Shown here: positions 43,961 through 53,513 of the stretch, piece after piece
How positions within the stretch are numbered: the stretch's first letter is position 1
Layout: each line of letters starts with the position of its first letter
NCBI GenBank assembly: GCA_946886405.1
Contig: CAMPIO010000008.1
Coordinates: 1-64,000 of the forward strand
DNA from: an uncultured Pseudoxanthomonas sp.
Lineage (GTDB): Bacteria; Pseudomonadota; Gammaproteobacteria; Xanthomonadales; Xanthomonadaceae
Direction: 5' to 3'
Length of the DNA: 64,000 bases
Position numbers and translations under genes: made by a program
Notes under the pieces: model-generated
The model's database searches: none
What the model saw: only the letters and a program-made list of their open reading frames with translations
Told to the model about the DNA's origin: nothing

Positions 43961-45850
43961 ATGTCCTGGTCCACCGACCACGCCCGCAAGACCTACTCCG
44001 TCCCGCACTGGGCCGAAGGGTATTTCGACGTGGACGCCGCCGGCCGCATCGTGGTGTCACCGAAGGGTGCGCAGGGTCCGCTCATCCCGCTGCCGGATGT
44101 CGTGGACGCCGCACGCGCGCAGGGTGCCCAGCTGCCGCTGCTGGTGCGCTTCCCGGACATCCTCGGCGACCGCCTGGGCAAGCTGCAGGCCGCGTTCGCG
44201 CAGGCGCAGGCCGATTGGGACTACAAGGGCGGCTACACGGCGGTCTATCCGATCAAGGTCAACCAGCATCGTGGCGTCGCCGGCACGCTGGCCTCACACG
44301 CCGGCGAAGGCTTCGGCCTGGAAGCCGGCAGCAAGCCCGAGCTGATGGCGGTGCTGGCGCTGTCACGCCCGGGCGGCCTGATCGTCTGCAACGGCTACAA
44401 GGACCGCGAGTACATCCGTCTTGCACTGATCGGCCGCAAGCTGGGCCTGCAGACCTTCATCGTCATCGAGAAGCCGTCCGAGCTGGCACTTGTCATCGAA
44501 GAGTCACGTGCGCTGGGCGTGAAGCCCGGTCTGGGCGTGCGCATGCGCCTGGCCACACTGGGTGCGGGCAAGTGGCAGAACAGCGGCGGCGACAAGGCCA
44601 AGTTCGGCCTGTCCCCACGCCAGGTGCTGGACCTGTGGAAGCAGCTGCGCGACGCCGGCCTGCAGGACACGCTGGGCCTGCTGCATTTCCACATGGGCTC
44701 GCAGATCAGCAACGTGCGCGACATCGCCAACGGCATGCGCGAGGCGACGCGGTACTTCGTCGAGCTGTCGAAGCTGGGTGCGACCATCAGCCATGTCGAC
44801 GTCGGCGGCGGCCTCGGCATCGATTACGAAGGTACCCGCTCGCGCAGCTACTGCTCGATCAACTACGGTATCGGCCAGTACGCCAGCAACATCGTGCAGC
44901 CGCTGGCCGAAGCCTGCGAGCAGAACGGCCTGACGCCGCCCCGCATCGTCACCGAGTGCGGCCGTGCGATGACCGCGCACCACGCGGTGCTGGTGGTCAA
45001 CGTGTCGGAAGTGGAACAGGCGCCGGAAGGCCGCGTGCCACCGTCGCACGACGACGAGCCGTCGGTGATCCGCCACCTGCGCGAGATCCACGGCGAGCTC
45101 GACACGCGCCCGGCGGTGGAGCTCTTTCACGAGGCGCAGCACCACCATAGCGAAGGCCTGTCGCTGTACGCGCTGGGCCAGATCGACCTGGTGCACCGGG
45201 CGCGCATCGACGACCTGTTCTACGCCATCGCCCATGCCGTGCGCGCGCGCCTGAGCAGCGACGAGCGCAGCCACCGCGACCTGCTGGACGAACTCAATGA
45301 GCGCCTGGTCGACAAGTACTTCGTCAACTTCAGCGTGTTCGAATCGATCCCGGACGTGTGGGCGATCGACCAGGTGTTCCCGATCGTGCCGATCGAACGC
45401 CTCGACGAAGCGCCGGCGCGGCGCGGCATCATCGCCGACATGACCTGCGACTCTGACGGCATGGTCAAGACCTACGTCGAGAACGAAGGCTTGGATTCCT
45501 CGCTGCCGCTGCATGCGCTGAAGCCGGGCGAGAGTTACCGGCTGGGCATCTTCCTGGTCGGTGCGTACCAGGAAATCCTCGGCGACATCCACAACCTGTT
45601 CGGCGACACCGACGCGGTGGAAGTCAGTGCCGACGCGGGCGCCGGCTATCTGATCACCCAGCAGCGCCGCGGCGACACCACCGACGTGATGCTCGACTAC
45701 GTGGGCTACAAGCTGGACGACCTGCGCGCGGTATATCGGCAGCGCGTGGAGGAAGCCGGCCTGCAGGCGGCGGAATCGCAACTGCTGGCCGACGCGCTGG
45801 AAGCGGGCCTGACCGGCTACACCTACCTCTCGGACGAACCGCTGGCGTAG
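43961..45850 (+). CDS. speA: Biosynthetic arginine decarboxylase
   Basis: This 629-residue PLP enzyme converts arginine to agmatine, the first step to putrescine. E. coli SpeA has 658 residues. The PLP-binding lysine is in YPIKVNQHRGVAGTL. HFHMGSQISNVRDIANGMRE and HVDVGGGLGIDYEGT lie in the barrel domain, and FPIVPIERL and GAYQEILGDIHNLFGD near the C-terminus. I chose the ATG at 43961, 12 bases after a TTG that would also be in frame. It is divergent from speE. No speB (agmatinase) is seen; xanthomonads often use an agmatine deiminase route elsewhere. Confidence 0.96.
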   Translation: MSWSTDHARKTYSVPHWAEGYFDVDAAGRIVVSPKGAQGPLIPLPDVVDAARAQGAQLPLLVRFPDILGDRLGKLQAAFAQAQADWDYKGGYTAVYPIKVNQHRGVAGTLASHAGEGFGLEAGSKPELMAVLALSRPGGLIVCNGYKDREYIRLALIGRKLGLQTFIVIEKPSELALVIEESRALGVKPGLGVRMRLATLGAGKWQNSGGDKAKFGLSPRQVLDLWKQLRDAGLQDTLGLLHFHMGSQISNVRDIANGMREATRYFVELSKLGATISHVDVGGGLGIDYEGTRSRSYCSINYGIGQYASNIVQPLAEACEQNGLTPPRIVTECGRAMTAHHAVLVVNVSEVEQAPEGRVPPSHDDEPSVIRHLREIHGELDTRPAVELFHEAQHHHSEGLSLYALGQIDLVHRARIDDLFYAIAHAVRARLSSDERSHRDLLDELNERLVDKYFVNFSVFESIPDVWAIDQVFPIVPIERLDEAPARRGIIADMTCDSDGMVKTYVENEGLDSSLPLHALKPGESYRLGIFLVGAYQEILGDIHNLFGDTDAVEVSADAGAGYLITQQRRGDTTDVMLDYVGYKLDDLRAVYRQRVEEAGLQAAESQLLADALEAGLTGYTYLSDEPLA

Positions 45851-46223
45851 CGCGCGCCGCGCGTGCGACCTCGTGCGGCCTGAAACCGCGTGACGACGTG
45901 CGCATGGCGCACGCTACGTGCGGGCGTCTTCGCGGCGGGCGATCAGACCTCTCACCGAAGGACTGCAAGCTGGCCTGCGCGGTTACGTCTGGCTCCTCGC
46001 GTAGCCTGCGCTACGCGCACGACCACGCGATGCGTGATTCCACGTGACGCGCGCATGGCGCACGCTACGTGGCGGCTGGACTCATTCGCGCGTGGCCACC
46101 GTTCAAGACCACGCGGTGCCGCTGCAGCAGGCCAGCATCACCTGCAGCAACGTCGTCAGCAGCCGAAAGAGGAGCCGGCACGGGCGCAGTTCCAGGCTCA
46201 TCGCGGGGCTCGCGGTTCCGCGC
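45851..46223. repeat. 373-bp gene-free stretch with REP-like direct repeats
   Basis: Between speA and the DUF6768 gene no coding sequence is convincing. A 21-bp unit containing GCGCATGGCGCACGCTACG occurs at 45900-45920 and at 46051-46071 in the same orientation. Its reverse complement is a common xanthomonad REP core. Between them, CGCGTAGC-CTGC-GCTACGCG (45998-46017) is an 8-bp palindrome. The 3' end of this stretch may also carry the terminator of speA, but no T-run is seen. Confidence 0.65.
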
Positions 46224-46604
46224 TCACGGGTTCTTGCTTGCGGCATCCCGCAGCAGGGCGAGCTGCAGCTCCACGCGCTTGAGTTCGCGCAGCATGCGGT
46301 TGGCCTCCATGTGGCTGCCCAGGAACGACTTCATGATCGTCGTGAACTGGAACAGCACGACCGCCAGCACGCCCCATTGCACGGCGGTCAATGCGTCGGT
46401 GGCATGCCAGCTCCGCCACAGCGACACGCCGAAGCCTGCGAAGGCGACGATGCCGCAGAGGTAGGCCACCCACACCACCCAGCCGAGCGAGCCGCGGAAC
46501 AGACCGAAGGCCTGCGAGAAATAGCCGGGTTCGCCGTGTCGCGCCAGCAGGTCGCGATCCTCGGCCGAGAGTGTCTGCTTGATCATGTCGTCAGTCTTGT
46601 CCAT
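46224..46604 (-). CDS. DUF6768-like two-helix membrane protein, sigma-factor partner
   Basis: This 126-residue protein has a soluble N-terminal part (MDKTDDMIKQTLSAEDRDLLARHGEPGYFSQAF), two membrane segments (about residues 40-63 and 73-95) and a cytosolic helical tail (MEANRMLRELKRVELQLALLRD). It matches the DUF6768 pattern seen beside ECF sigma factors. The gene overlaps the sigma factor gene by 14 bases and lies downstream of it, so it is a good candidate for its membrane-bound anti-sigma or co-regulator. There is no zinc-binding anti-sigma motif. AAGGA precedes the ATG. Confidence 0.75.
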   Translation of the reverse strand: MDKTDDMIKQTLSAEDRDLLARHGEPGYFSQAFGLFRGSLGWVVWVAYLCGIVAFAGFGVSLWRSWHATDALTAVQWGVLAVVLFQFTTIMKSFLGSHMEANRMLRELKRVELQLALLRDAASKNP

Positions 46605-47178
46605 CGGAGATTCCTTCCAGTCGCGCGCGGATCTTGCGCCGCGCATGCATCAGCCGGGTCTTGACCGTTCCCGGGGGCACGTCGAGCGCGACGGCGATCT
46701 CCGCCACGCTCAGGTCTTCCAGGTAGAACAGCGACAGCGCCGCACGCTGGGGCGCTGGCAGGGCCTGCATTTCCGCCCTGACGACGGCCAGCTCCGACGC
46801 GCGCTCGCCGGCGGCGTCCTGTTCGCCCGCCATCTCGTCGAGCCCGGCCTCGACGAGATGGGCGCGCTCGACCTGTCGTCCACGGATCGCGCGGGCGCAG
46901 CGGCGGGTGACGATCCGGAACGCCCACGCCGGGAAGGCCGCGATGTCGTCCAGGCGGCGCAGGCCGCGCACGATCTCGACCCACGCCTCCTGCACCATGT
47001 CGTGGGCGAGGTCCGGATGACCGGTCAGGCGCCACGCGTGGCGCAACAGGCGCGGGTGCCAGCGCGCGACCAGACGCTCCCATGCGGCGCGGTTGCCCGT
47101 TCGGGCCGCCGCGGCGAGGTACTCGTCCAGTATCCGTTCCGTGTCCCGCTGCACGTGCCTGCCCCTGTCGCCTTCCAT
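46591..47178 (-). CDS. ECF-type RNA polymerase sigma factor
   Basis: This 195-residue protein has region 2 (WERLVARWHPRLLRHAWRLTGHPDLAHDMVQEAWVEIVRGL, about residues 33-73) and region 4 (LPAPQRAALSLFYLEDLSVAEIAVALDVPPGTVKTRLMHARRKI, about 140-183) of group 4 sigma factors. It should direct polymerase to a stress or envelope regulon. The ATG at 47178 lacks a good ribosome site; a GTG at 47154, after AGG, is an alternative start. The DUF6768-like membrane gene overlaps its 3' end and is the likely partner. The target promoters are not in evidence. Confidence 0.88.
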   Translation of the reverse strand: MEGDRGRHVQRDTERILDEYLAAAARTGNRAAWERLVARWHPRLLRHAWRLTGHPDLAHDMVQEAWVEIVRGLRRLDDIAAFPAWAFRIVTRRCARAIRGRQVERAHLVEAGLDEMAGEQDAAGERASELAVVRAEMQALPAPQRAALSLFYLEDLSVAEIAVALDVPPGTVKTRLMHARRKIRARLEGISDGQD

Positions 47179-47260
47179 CGGGAATCAAGGTGCCGGATTG
47201 AGCGGAAACGGTTCAATCCGGGCAGGAAAAATCGCCGTGCGACCGGCGTGGACGCTCCGT

Positions 47261-48013
47261 CTAGGCGTCGCGATGTACCTGGAATCCCGCGAACGACTGC
47301 GTCACCGGCATGATTTCCAGCCGGTTGATGTTGAGGTGTGGCGGCAGCGTGGCGACGTAGAAGATCGACTCGGCGATGTCCTCGGCGGTCATCGGGTTCG
47401 CGCCGGTATAGAGCTTGTCGGACGCGGCCTGGTCGCCGTGCGTGCGCACCAGGGTGAACTCAGTTTCGGCCATGCCGGGCTCGATCGTGGTCACGCGCAC
47501 GCCGGTGCCGTGGAGGTCGCTGCGCAGGCCCAGCGAGAACTGGCTGACGAAGGCCTTGCTGCCCCCGTAGGCATTGCCACCGGGATACGGATACACGCCG
47601 GCGACCGAGCTGATGTTGATGATCGCGCCCTTGCGCTCGACCAGCTGGGGCAACAGGCGGTGCGTCAGCGTGACCAGTGCGGTGATGTTGGTGTCGATCA
47701 TCGTGCGCCAGTCCGACAGAAGCGCGGTCTGTGCGGGCAGCGTGCCCTGGGCGAGACCGGCGTTGTTCACCAGCAGGTCGATGTCGCGGAAGCCGTCCGG
47801 CAGCGCCGCGAGAGCGGCGTCCATGGCGGCTTCATCGCGGATGTCGAACGCGGCCGCGTGCACCGTGTCGGCACCGAGCTCATCGACCAGCGCCTGCAGG
47901 CGATCGGCTCGGCGACCCGTGGCGATGACACGCCAACCGGCGGCCGCGAAACGGCGGACAGCAGCGGCGCCGAAGCCGGACGTGGCGCCGGTGATGAGAG
48001 CGGTACGGGTCAT
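47261..48013 (-). CDS. ydfG: NADP-dependent short-chain dehydrogenase, YdfG type
   Basis: This 250-residue SDR enzyme has the TGATSGFG cofactor motif, NNAGLAQG, the catalytic serine in NISSVAG and the Y-G-G-S-K (YxxxK) motif. The C-terminal LPPHLNINRLEIMPVTQSFAGFQVHR closely matches E. coli YdfG, a 3-hydroxy acid/serine dehydrogenase that also reduces malonic semialdehyde. The ATG at 48013 is supported by the usual N-terminus. It lies on the same strand as the membrane gene upstream, 23 bases away. A house-keeping redox role is likely. Confidence 0.93.
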   Translation of the reverse strand: MTRTALITGATSGFGAAAVRRFAAAGWRVIATGRRADRLQALVDELGADTVHAAAFDIRDEAAMDAALAALPDGFRDIDLLVNNAGLAQGTLPAQTALLSDWRTMIDTNITALVTLTHRLLPQLVERKGAIINISSVAGVYPYPGGNAYGGSKAFVSQFSLGLRSDLHGTGVRVTTIEPGMAETEFTLVRTHGDQAASDKLYTGANPMTAEDIAESIFYVATLPPHLNINRLEIMPVTQSFAGFQVHRDA

Positions 48014-48036
48014 GGCGTTTCCAGCGGAGCGGGGAA

Positions 48037-48468
48037 TCAGGATGCCCGGGCGCGGCGGGCCTGGCGGTGGTCGCGCCAGTAGGCACCGGCGAGCGTTCCC
48101 AGGGCGGCGGCAGCGACCGACAGCAGCATGTTCAGTGCGTTGCCACGCAGGATGGCAACGAGTGGCGAAGCGCCATCGTGCTGGACGGGGCTGATGCCCA
48201 GCAACATCACCAGCGTGCTGGCCCACAGCGCCATGCTCAGGCCCACCGCGATGATGATGAACCTGCGCCCGGCCAGTGCGCCGCCCAGGGCCATGCAACC
48301 GGCGGTGATGAGATAGCTCAGGGGCGCCAGATAACCCAGCCCCGTCGGCATGCCGCGGCGCCAGCCCTCCGGCAACAGACCGCTGAGTGCGGCGCCGAGC
48401 AGCAGGGCGAACAAGGTCAGCAGCGTGGCCAGCAGCAGGCGCTGCCAGGAAGGGCGGGGCGAGGTCAC
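48037..48468 (-). CDS. Four-helix membrane protein of unknown function
   Basis: This 143-residue protein has four hydrophobic segments (about residues 10-28, 42-60, 64-88 and 106-126), with basic loops and a basic C-terminus. It starts with GTG, overlapping the stop of the SPOR gene by four bases (GTGA), which supports translational coupling. I do not recognise a named family. A role near the divisome or envelope is suggested only by this coupling to the FtsN-like gene. Confidence 0.7.
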   Translation of the reverse strand: MTSPRPSWQRLLLATLLTLFALLLGAALSGLLPEGWRRGMPTGLGYLAPLSYLITAGCMALGGALAGRRFIIIAVGLSMALWASTLVMLLGISPVQHDGASPLVAILRGNALNMLLSVAAAALGTLAGAYWRDHRQARRARAS

Positions 48469-49247
48469 TGCGCCTTGACCGCCATCGCGGGCAATCCGCT
48501 GCTGGCGAGCTTCTGCTTGGCTTCGGCCAGTTCGCTGGCGGTGCCGTACGGGCCCATGCGCACGCGGTAGACCGTCGTGCCGTTGATCTGTGCCGATTCG
48601 ACGCGGGCGCTGAGGCCGAGCATCGCGATCTTCGCCTTGGTCGCCTCGGCATCGCCGGAGGCACCGAACGCTCCCGCCTGCAGGATGTAGCGCGCGCCGG
48701 TATCGGCGCTGGCCACGGTGGCCGTCGGCTTGGGCGTCGTTGCCGGCGCGGTCTCCGCCGTGCGCGGCGTCTCCGCAGCGCGCGTAGGCGCGGTTTCGTT
48801 GATCGGCGTGGGCTGGGCCGGCGTCGCGTCGGTCGGCGTGGTGGCCTGTCCGTTCAGTGCGGCGCGCGCCTTGCGGGCGTCCTCCTCGCGCGCGCTGGCG
48901 GCCAGCTCCGCATCGGACATCTGCACTTCCTTGCCGGGCAGCAATGTGTAGAAGTCGTACTGGGTTTCCTTCGCGGCGGATTCGTCCGTCGTCGTGGCAA
49001 TGGCCGGCGTATCGCCCGCAGGCGCGTCGGGCACGACCGACTCGACGTCGGCACTGTCGATGGGCGCCGGCTGCGCATCCGGATTGGGCTGCGGACGGAA
49101 GAAGCCATCGCCGTCCTTCTTGCCCAGGCCGGGCACGATGAAATACACCGCCAGGCCGATCAGCAGGCCGAGCACCAGCCACACCCAGGCGGGCGTGGCG
49201 TGACTGGAATTACGGGTGGCCTGGTTCTTGCCGCGCCTTGCTGCCAT
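48465..49247 (-). CDS. SPOR domain protein (FtsN-like)
   Basis: This 260-residue inner-membrane protein has a short cytosolic start, a transmembrane helix (about residues 19-38: PAWVWLVLGLLIGLAVYFIV), a long Pro/Thr/Ala-rich periplasmic linker and a C-terminal SPOR domain (about 182-258: ARYILQAGAFGASGDAEATKAKIAMLGLSARVE). SPOR domains bind denuded septal peptidoglycan. Position directly after argS matches ftsN in other gammaproteobacteria, so this is probably the FtsN-type divisome protein. It lies 14 bases from the argS stop. The membrane gene downstream overlaps its stop. Confidence 0.85.
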   Translation of the reverse strand: MAARRGKNQATRNSSHATPAWVWLVLGLLIGLAVYFIVPGLGKKDGDGFFRPQPNPDAQPAPIDSADVESVVPDAPAGDTPAIATTTDESAAKETQYDFYTLLPGKEVQMSDAELAASAREEDARKARAALNGQATTPTDATPAQPTPINETAPTRAAETPRTAETAPATTPKPTATVASADTGARYILQAGAFGASGDAEATKAKIAMLGLSARVESAQINGTTVYRVRMGPYGTASELAEAKQKLASSGLPAMAVKAQ

Positions 49248-49261
49248 CTACTGCTCTCCAC

Positions 49262-50953
49262 TCACATCTTTTCGGGCGCGCTGACGCCCAACAGGTCAAG
49301 TCCATTCGCCAGCGCCTGGCGGACCGCCACGGCCAGCGCGAGTCGCGCATTGCGCTCGTCGGCATCGTCGACAAGGATGGGTTCGCCGTCGTACCACGCC
49401 TGGAAAGCATAGGCCAGTTCGCGCAGGTATTGCGCGATGGCATGCGGTTCCAGCGATGCGCCGGCGGCCTCCACGACTTCCGGATACCGCGACAGTTCCA
49501 CCATCAAGGCGAGCGAGCCGTCGTCCGTGAGCGCAGGCAACCCGGCGATGCCGGCCGCCTGGTCGTAGGCAGCGAAGCCCTTCTCGACCACGCGGCGCAG
49601 CAGGCTGCACACGCGGGCGTGGGCGTACTGCACGTAGAAAACCGGATTGTCCTTGCTCTGCTCGCGCGCCAGGTCGATGTCGAACGTGAGTTGCGAGTCC
49701 GGCTTGCGCGCGATCAGGAACCAGCGCGTGGCATCGGCGCCGGCCTCTTCGATCAGGTCGCGCAGGGTCAGGTAGCTGCCGGCGCGCTTGGACAGCTTCA
49801 CTTCCTCGCCGCCACGCATCACCGTGACCATCTGGTGCAGCACGTACTCCGGATAGCCCGCCGGGATGCCTTCGTTCAGCGCCTGCAGGCCGGCCTTCAC
49901 GCGGGCCAGCGAGCCGTGGTGGTCCGCGCCCAGTTCGGTGATCGCGCGCGTGTAGCCGCGCTGCCACTTGGACAGATGGTAGGCCACGTCCGGCACGAAG
50001 TAGGTGTAGCTGCCGTCGGACTTGCGCATGACGCGGTCCTTGTCGTCGCCGAAGTCGGTGGACTTCAGCCACAACGCACCGCCTTCTTCGTAGGTGTGGC
50101 CGGAAGCGACCAGCTTGCGCACGGTTTCCTCCACCTTCTGGTCGGCGTACAGCGAGCTTTCCAGGAAGTAGCGGTCGAACGACACGCCGAATGCGGCGAG
50201 GTCGAGGTTCTGCTCGCGGCGCAGGTAGGCGACGGCAAAACGGCGGACGGCGTCGAGGTCCTGCGGATCCTTCGCGCCGGTGACCACGAGACCTTCGACC
50301 TCGACGGAATCGCCGTTGAGGTACGCCTGCGCCACGTCGGCGATGTAATCGCCGCGGTAGCCGTCTTCCGGCCAACCCTCGCTGTCGGGCGTCAGGCCCA
50401 GGGCGCGCGCCTGCGTGGACTTGGCCAGGTTGTCGATCTGGACGCCGGCGTCGTTGTAGTAGAACTCGCGCTTCGCGTCCCAGCCATTGGCGGCCAGCAC
50501 GCGCGCGATGCAGTCGCCGATCACGCCGGCGCGGCCGTGGCCGACATGCAGCGGTCCGGTCGGGTTGGCCGACACGTATTCGACGCCGACGGTGCGGCCC
50601 TGCCCGCTGTTGTTGCGGCCATAGGCGGCTCCCTGGGCGAGGGCGGTGGTCACTTCGCGCTGGTAGGCGCCCGGGCTCAGGTGGAAATTGATGAAGCCGG
50701 GGCCGGCGATCTCGACCTTGGCGACGTCGTCGCTGGCCGGCAGGGCGGCGACCAGCGCGGTCGCGATGGCGCGCGGATTGCTGCGCGCGGCCTTGGCCAG
50801 CAGCATCGCGGCGTTGGTGGCGAAGTCGCCGTGCTCGCGGGTCTTGGGTCGCTCGACCACGAATTCGGGCGTGGCGGTGTCGGCCGGCAGGGTGCCGGCG
50901 GCGCGCAGGGCATCGATGCCCTGGGCGATCAAGGCGCGGAGGGAAGCTTTCAC
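49262..50953 (-). CDS. argS: Arginyl-tRNA synthetase
   Basis: This 563-residue class I synthetase has the HIGH-type motif HVGHGR in the segment [27 protein letters not shown], the N-terminal additional domain ([18 protein letters not shown]) and the C-terminal DALR anticodon-binding part ([16 protein letters not shown]). The KMSKS loop is degenerate ([12 protein letters not shown]), as is normal in this family. It joins arginine to its tRNA. It is the head of a run argS - SPOR gene - membrane gene - ydfG on the minus strand. Confidence 0.98.
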   Translation of the reverse strand: MKASLRALIAQGIDALRAAGTLPADTATPEFVVERPKTREHGDFATNAAMLLAKAARSNPRAIATALVAALPASDDVAKVEIAGPGFINFHLSPGAYQREVTTALAQGAAYGRNNSGQGRTVGVEYVSANPTGPLHVGHGRAGVIGDCIARVLAANGWDAKREFYYNDAGVQIDNLAKSTQARALGLTPDSEGWPEDGYRGDYIADVAQAYLNGDSVEVEGLVVTGAKDPQDLDAVRRFAVAYLRREQNLDLAAFGVSFDRYFLESSLYADQKVEETVRKLVASGHTYEEGGALWLKSTDFGDDKDRVMRKSDGSYTYFVPDVAYHLSKWQRGYTRAITELGADHHGSLARVKAGLQALNEGIPAGYPEYVLHQMVTVMRGGEEVKLSKRAGSYLTLRDLIEEAGADATRWFLIARKPDSQLTFDIDLAREQSKDNPVFYVQYAHARVCSLLRRVVEKGFAAYDQAAGIAGLPALTDDGSLALMVELSRYPEVVEAAGASLEPHAIAQYLRELAYAFQAWYDGEPILVDDADERNARLALAVAVRQALANGLDLLGVSAPEKM

Positions 50954-51037
50954 GGAAGACCGTCGTGTTGCGTGGGAACCGCCTATTCTAGGTTTTCCCG
51001 GTCCCTGCGTGGGATCGGCGCGGTTCAGCCGCCTGCG

Positions 51038-51712
51038 TCAGACCCAGCCGCGCGCTGCCATCGACTGCGGTGGCCCGTCGCCGATGACGAAATGGTCCAG
51101 CAGGCGCACGTCCACCAGCGCCAGTGCCTGCTTCAGGCGTTGCGTCACCGCGCGGTCGGCGGCGGAGGGCTCGGCACAGCCCGACGGATGGTTGTGTCCG
51201 ACGATGAGGGCCGTGGCGTTCAGCGCCAGCGCGCGTCGCGCGACCTCGCGCGGATGCACCTCGGCGCTGTCCACCGAGCCCTGGAACAATTCCTCGAACG
51301 CCAGTACACGGTGGCGCGTGTCGAGGAACAGCGCGGCGAAGACCTCGTGCGGGCGGCCGCGCAACCGGTGCGCGAAATAGCGGCCTGCGGCATCGGGGTC
51401 TCCGATCGCGTCACCCCGCTCCAGCGATGCGTGCAGCAATCGTGTGCCCAGTTCCAGGGCGGCGGCGAGGGCACACGCACGGGCCGGACCCAGGCCGGGC
51501 AGGTCGGTGAGCTCCGCAGGCGGACGCTCCAGCAGGGCGCGCAGCGGACCATGGTGGGCGAGCAGTTCGCGGGCAGTAGCGACGGCATCGCGGCCGCGCA
51601 GGCCGGAGCCGAGGAAGATGGCCAGCAGTTCCGCATCGCTGAGGCTGGCGGGGCCGCGGGCCAGCAGCTTCTCGCGGGGTCGTTCGTCCTGGGGCCAGTC
51701 GCGTATGTGCAT
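51038..51712 (-). CDS. radC: RadC-type JAB/MPN domain protein
   Basis: This 224-residue protein starts MHIRDWPQDERPREKLLARGPASLSDAELLAIFLGSG, the usual RadC start, so I chose the ATG at 51712 over an earlier one at 51748. A helix-hairpin-helix segment (LTDLPGLGPARACALAAALELGTRL) precedes the JAB metalloprotease-like domain, with FQGSVDSAEVHPREV and HNHPSGCAEPS. The biochemical role is unsettled; it was once linked to DNA repair. It is divergent from coaBC across a 96-bp spacer, an order shared with many gammaproteobacteria. Confidence 0.94.
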   Translation of the reverse strand: MHIRDWPQDERPREKLLARGPASLSDAELLAIFLGSGLRGRDAVATARELLAHHGPLRALLERPPAELTDLPGLGPARACALAAALELGTRLLHASLERGDAIGDPDAAGRYFAHRLRGRPHEVFAALFLDTRHRVLAFEELFQGSVDSAEVHPREVARRALALNATALIVGHNHPSGCAEPSAADRAVTQRLKQALALVDVRLLDHFVIGDGPPQSMAARGWV

Positions 51713-51808
51713 GCGGCCATCGTCGACGGACGGCGGCCGTGTCGGCATCGGGGCGAACGGGGCGTTCGGGTAAGCTAATCGCCTGAATCGACGTAGGAAT
51801 GGGCCGAC

Positions 51809-53038
51809 GTGAGTGGATCGGACAAGACGCAGGGTCTCGCGGGACAACGCCTGTTGCTGTGCGTGGGGGGCGGCATCGCCGCCTACAAGGCGCTGGAACT
51901 GGTGCGCCGGTTGCGCGACGCGGGGGCGCACGTGCAGGTCGCCATGACGGCGGGCGCGCAGCAGTTCGTCACCCCATTGAGCTTCCAGGCGCTCTCCGGC
52001 CAGCCCACGCGCACCACGTTGTGGGACAGCGCCGCGGAACAGGCGATGGGACACATCGAGCTTGCGCGCTGGGCCGACCGCGTGGTCGTCGCGCCGGCGA
52101 CTGCCGACCTGATGGCGCGGCTGGCGCATGGCCTGGCCGACGACCTGGTGACGACGCTGTGCCTGGCGACGACCGCGCCCATCACCATCGCGCCGGCGAT
52201 GAACCACCGCATGTGGCAGCACCCCGCCACCCAGGCCAACCTGGCCACCTTGCGCAGTCGCGATGTGCAGGTGATCGGCCCGAACGATGGCCCGCTCGCC
52301 GAGGGCGAGTCCGGCCCCGGCCGTCTCGCCGAGCCGGAGGAGATCGTCGCGGCGCTGGCAGGCCACGCCGGCACGCTGTCGAAGCAGCCGCAGGACCTGG
52401 CCGGACTGAAGGTGGTGGTCAGCGCCGGCCCGACCTATGAAGACCTGGACCCGGTCCGGTACCTCGGCAACCGCAGCAGCGGCAAGATGGGCTTCGCCGT
52501 CGCCGCGAGCGCCGCACGGCGTGGCGCCAGCGTCACCCTGGTCGCCGGCCCCGTGCACCTGCCCACACCGGCAGGCGTCCGCCGCGTCGACGTGCGTTCG
52601 GCCGCGCAGATGCACGACGCCGTGTTCGCCGCGCTGCCCGCCGACATCTACATCGGTGCCGCCGCCGTGGCGGATTACACGCCGCGTGAGCCCGCCGCCA
52701 ACAAGATCAAGAAGTCCAGCGAGTCGCTGGCGCTGGACCTGGTGCGCACGCCCGACATCCTGGCCGAGGTCGCTGCGCAGACGCAGGCGCTGAAGCTGGT
52801 GGTCGGTTTCGCCGCCGAAACCAACAACGTGGCCGAGTACGCGCGCAAGAAGCTGGAAGCCAAGCGGTTGGACATGATCGTGGCCAATCGCGTGGGCATC
52901 GCCGATGGCGGTTTCGAAAGCGACCAGAACGCGATGACGGCGTACTGGAAGGACGGAGAGCGGAATTTCGCCTCTGCACCGAAGACGCAGCTGGCCGATG
53001 AACTGATCGACCTGATCGTGGAGCGACTGAACGCATGA
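51809..53038 (+). CDS. coaBC: Bifunctional phosphopantothenoylcysteine decarboxylase/synthetase
   Basis: This 409-residue protein performs two steps of coenzyme A synthesis. The N-terminal CoaC flavoprotein part has [16 protein letters not shown] and PAMNHRMW. The C-terminal CoaB synthetase part has [24 protein letters not shown] and [18 protein letters not shown] with the lysine pair that contacts CTP. The start is GTG at 51809. Its stop overlaps the dut start (ATGA), so coaBC and dut are coupled, as in E. coli. Confidence 0.97.
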   Translation: MSGSDKTQGLAGQRLLLCVGGGIAAYKALELVRRLRDAGAHVQVAMTAGAQQFVTPLSFQALSGQPTRTTLWDSAAEQAMGHIELARWADRVVVAPATADLMARLAHGLADDLVTTLCLATTAPITIAPAMNHRMWQHPATQANLATLRSRDVQVIGPNDGPLAEGESGPGRLAEPEEIVAALAGHAGTLSKQPQDLAGLKVVVSAGPTYEDLDPVRYLGNRSSGKMGFAVAASAARRGASVTLVAGPVHLPTPAGVRRVDVRSAAQMHDAVFAALPADIYIGAAAVADYTPREPAANKIKKSSESLALDLVRTPDILAEVAAQTQALKLVVGFAAETNNVAEYARKKLEAKRLDMIVANRVGIADGGFESDQNAMTAYWKDGERNFASAPKTQLADELIDLIVERLNA

Positions 53039-53499
53039 GCCAGCCCCGGGCGGTGGAAGTGAAGTTGCTGGATCCGCGCTTCGGCGACGAATGGCCGCTG
53101 CCGGCCTATGCCACCGAGGCCAGTGCCGGCATGGACCTGCGTGCCGCGCTGGACGCCCCGCTGGTGCTCGAGCCCGGCGACGCCGCGCTGGTGCCCAGCG
53201 GCATCGCCCTGCACCTCGGCGACCCCGCGCTGTGCGCGGTGGTGCTGCCGCGTTCAGGGTTGGGGCACCGGCACGGCATCGTGCTGGGCAACGGCACCGG
53301 GTTGATCGACGCCGATTACCAGGGCCCGCTGCTGATCAGCGTGTGGAACCGGGGCCACGAGACCTTCACCATCCAGCCCGGCGACCGCATCGCCCAGGTC
53401 ATGGTGCTGCCGGTCGTGCGCGTGAGCCTGCAAGTGGTGGATACTTTCGCCGACAGCGCACGGGGGACGGGTGGTTTCGGCCACACCGGCGTGCGGTGA
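53035..53499 (+). CDS. dut: Deoxyuridine 5'-triphosphate nucleotidohydrolase
   Basis: This 154-residue enzyme hydrolyses dUTP to dUMP, keeping uracil out of DNA and supplying thymidylate synthesis. The five trimeric dUTPase motifs are visible: [39 protein letters not shown] and the C-terminal [10 protein letters not shown]. It overlaps coaBC by four bases and is followed by the mutase gene 14 bases on. Confidence 0.98.
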   Translation: MSQPRAVEVKLLDPRFGDEWPLPAYATEASAGMDLRAALDAPLVLEPGDAALVPSGIALHLGDPALCAVVLPRSGLGHRHGIVLGNGTGLIDADYQGPLLISVWNRGHETFTIQPGDRIAQVMVLPVVRVSLQVVDTFADSARGTGGFGHTGVR

Positions 53500-53513
53500 C
53501 AGGGGACAAGCCG

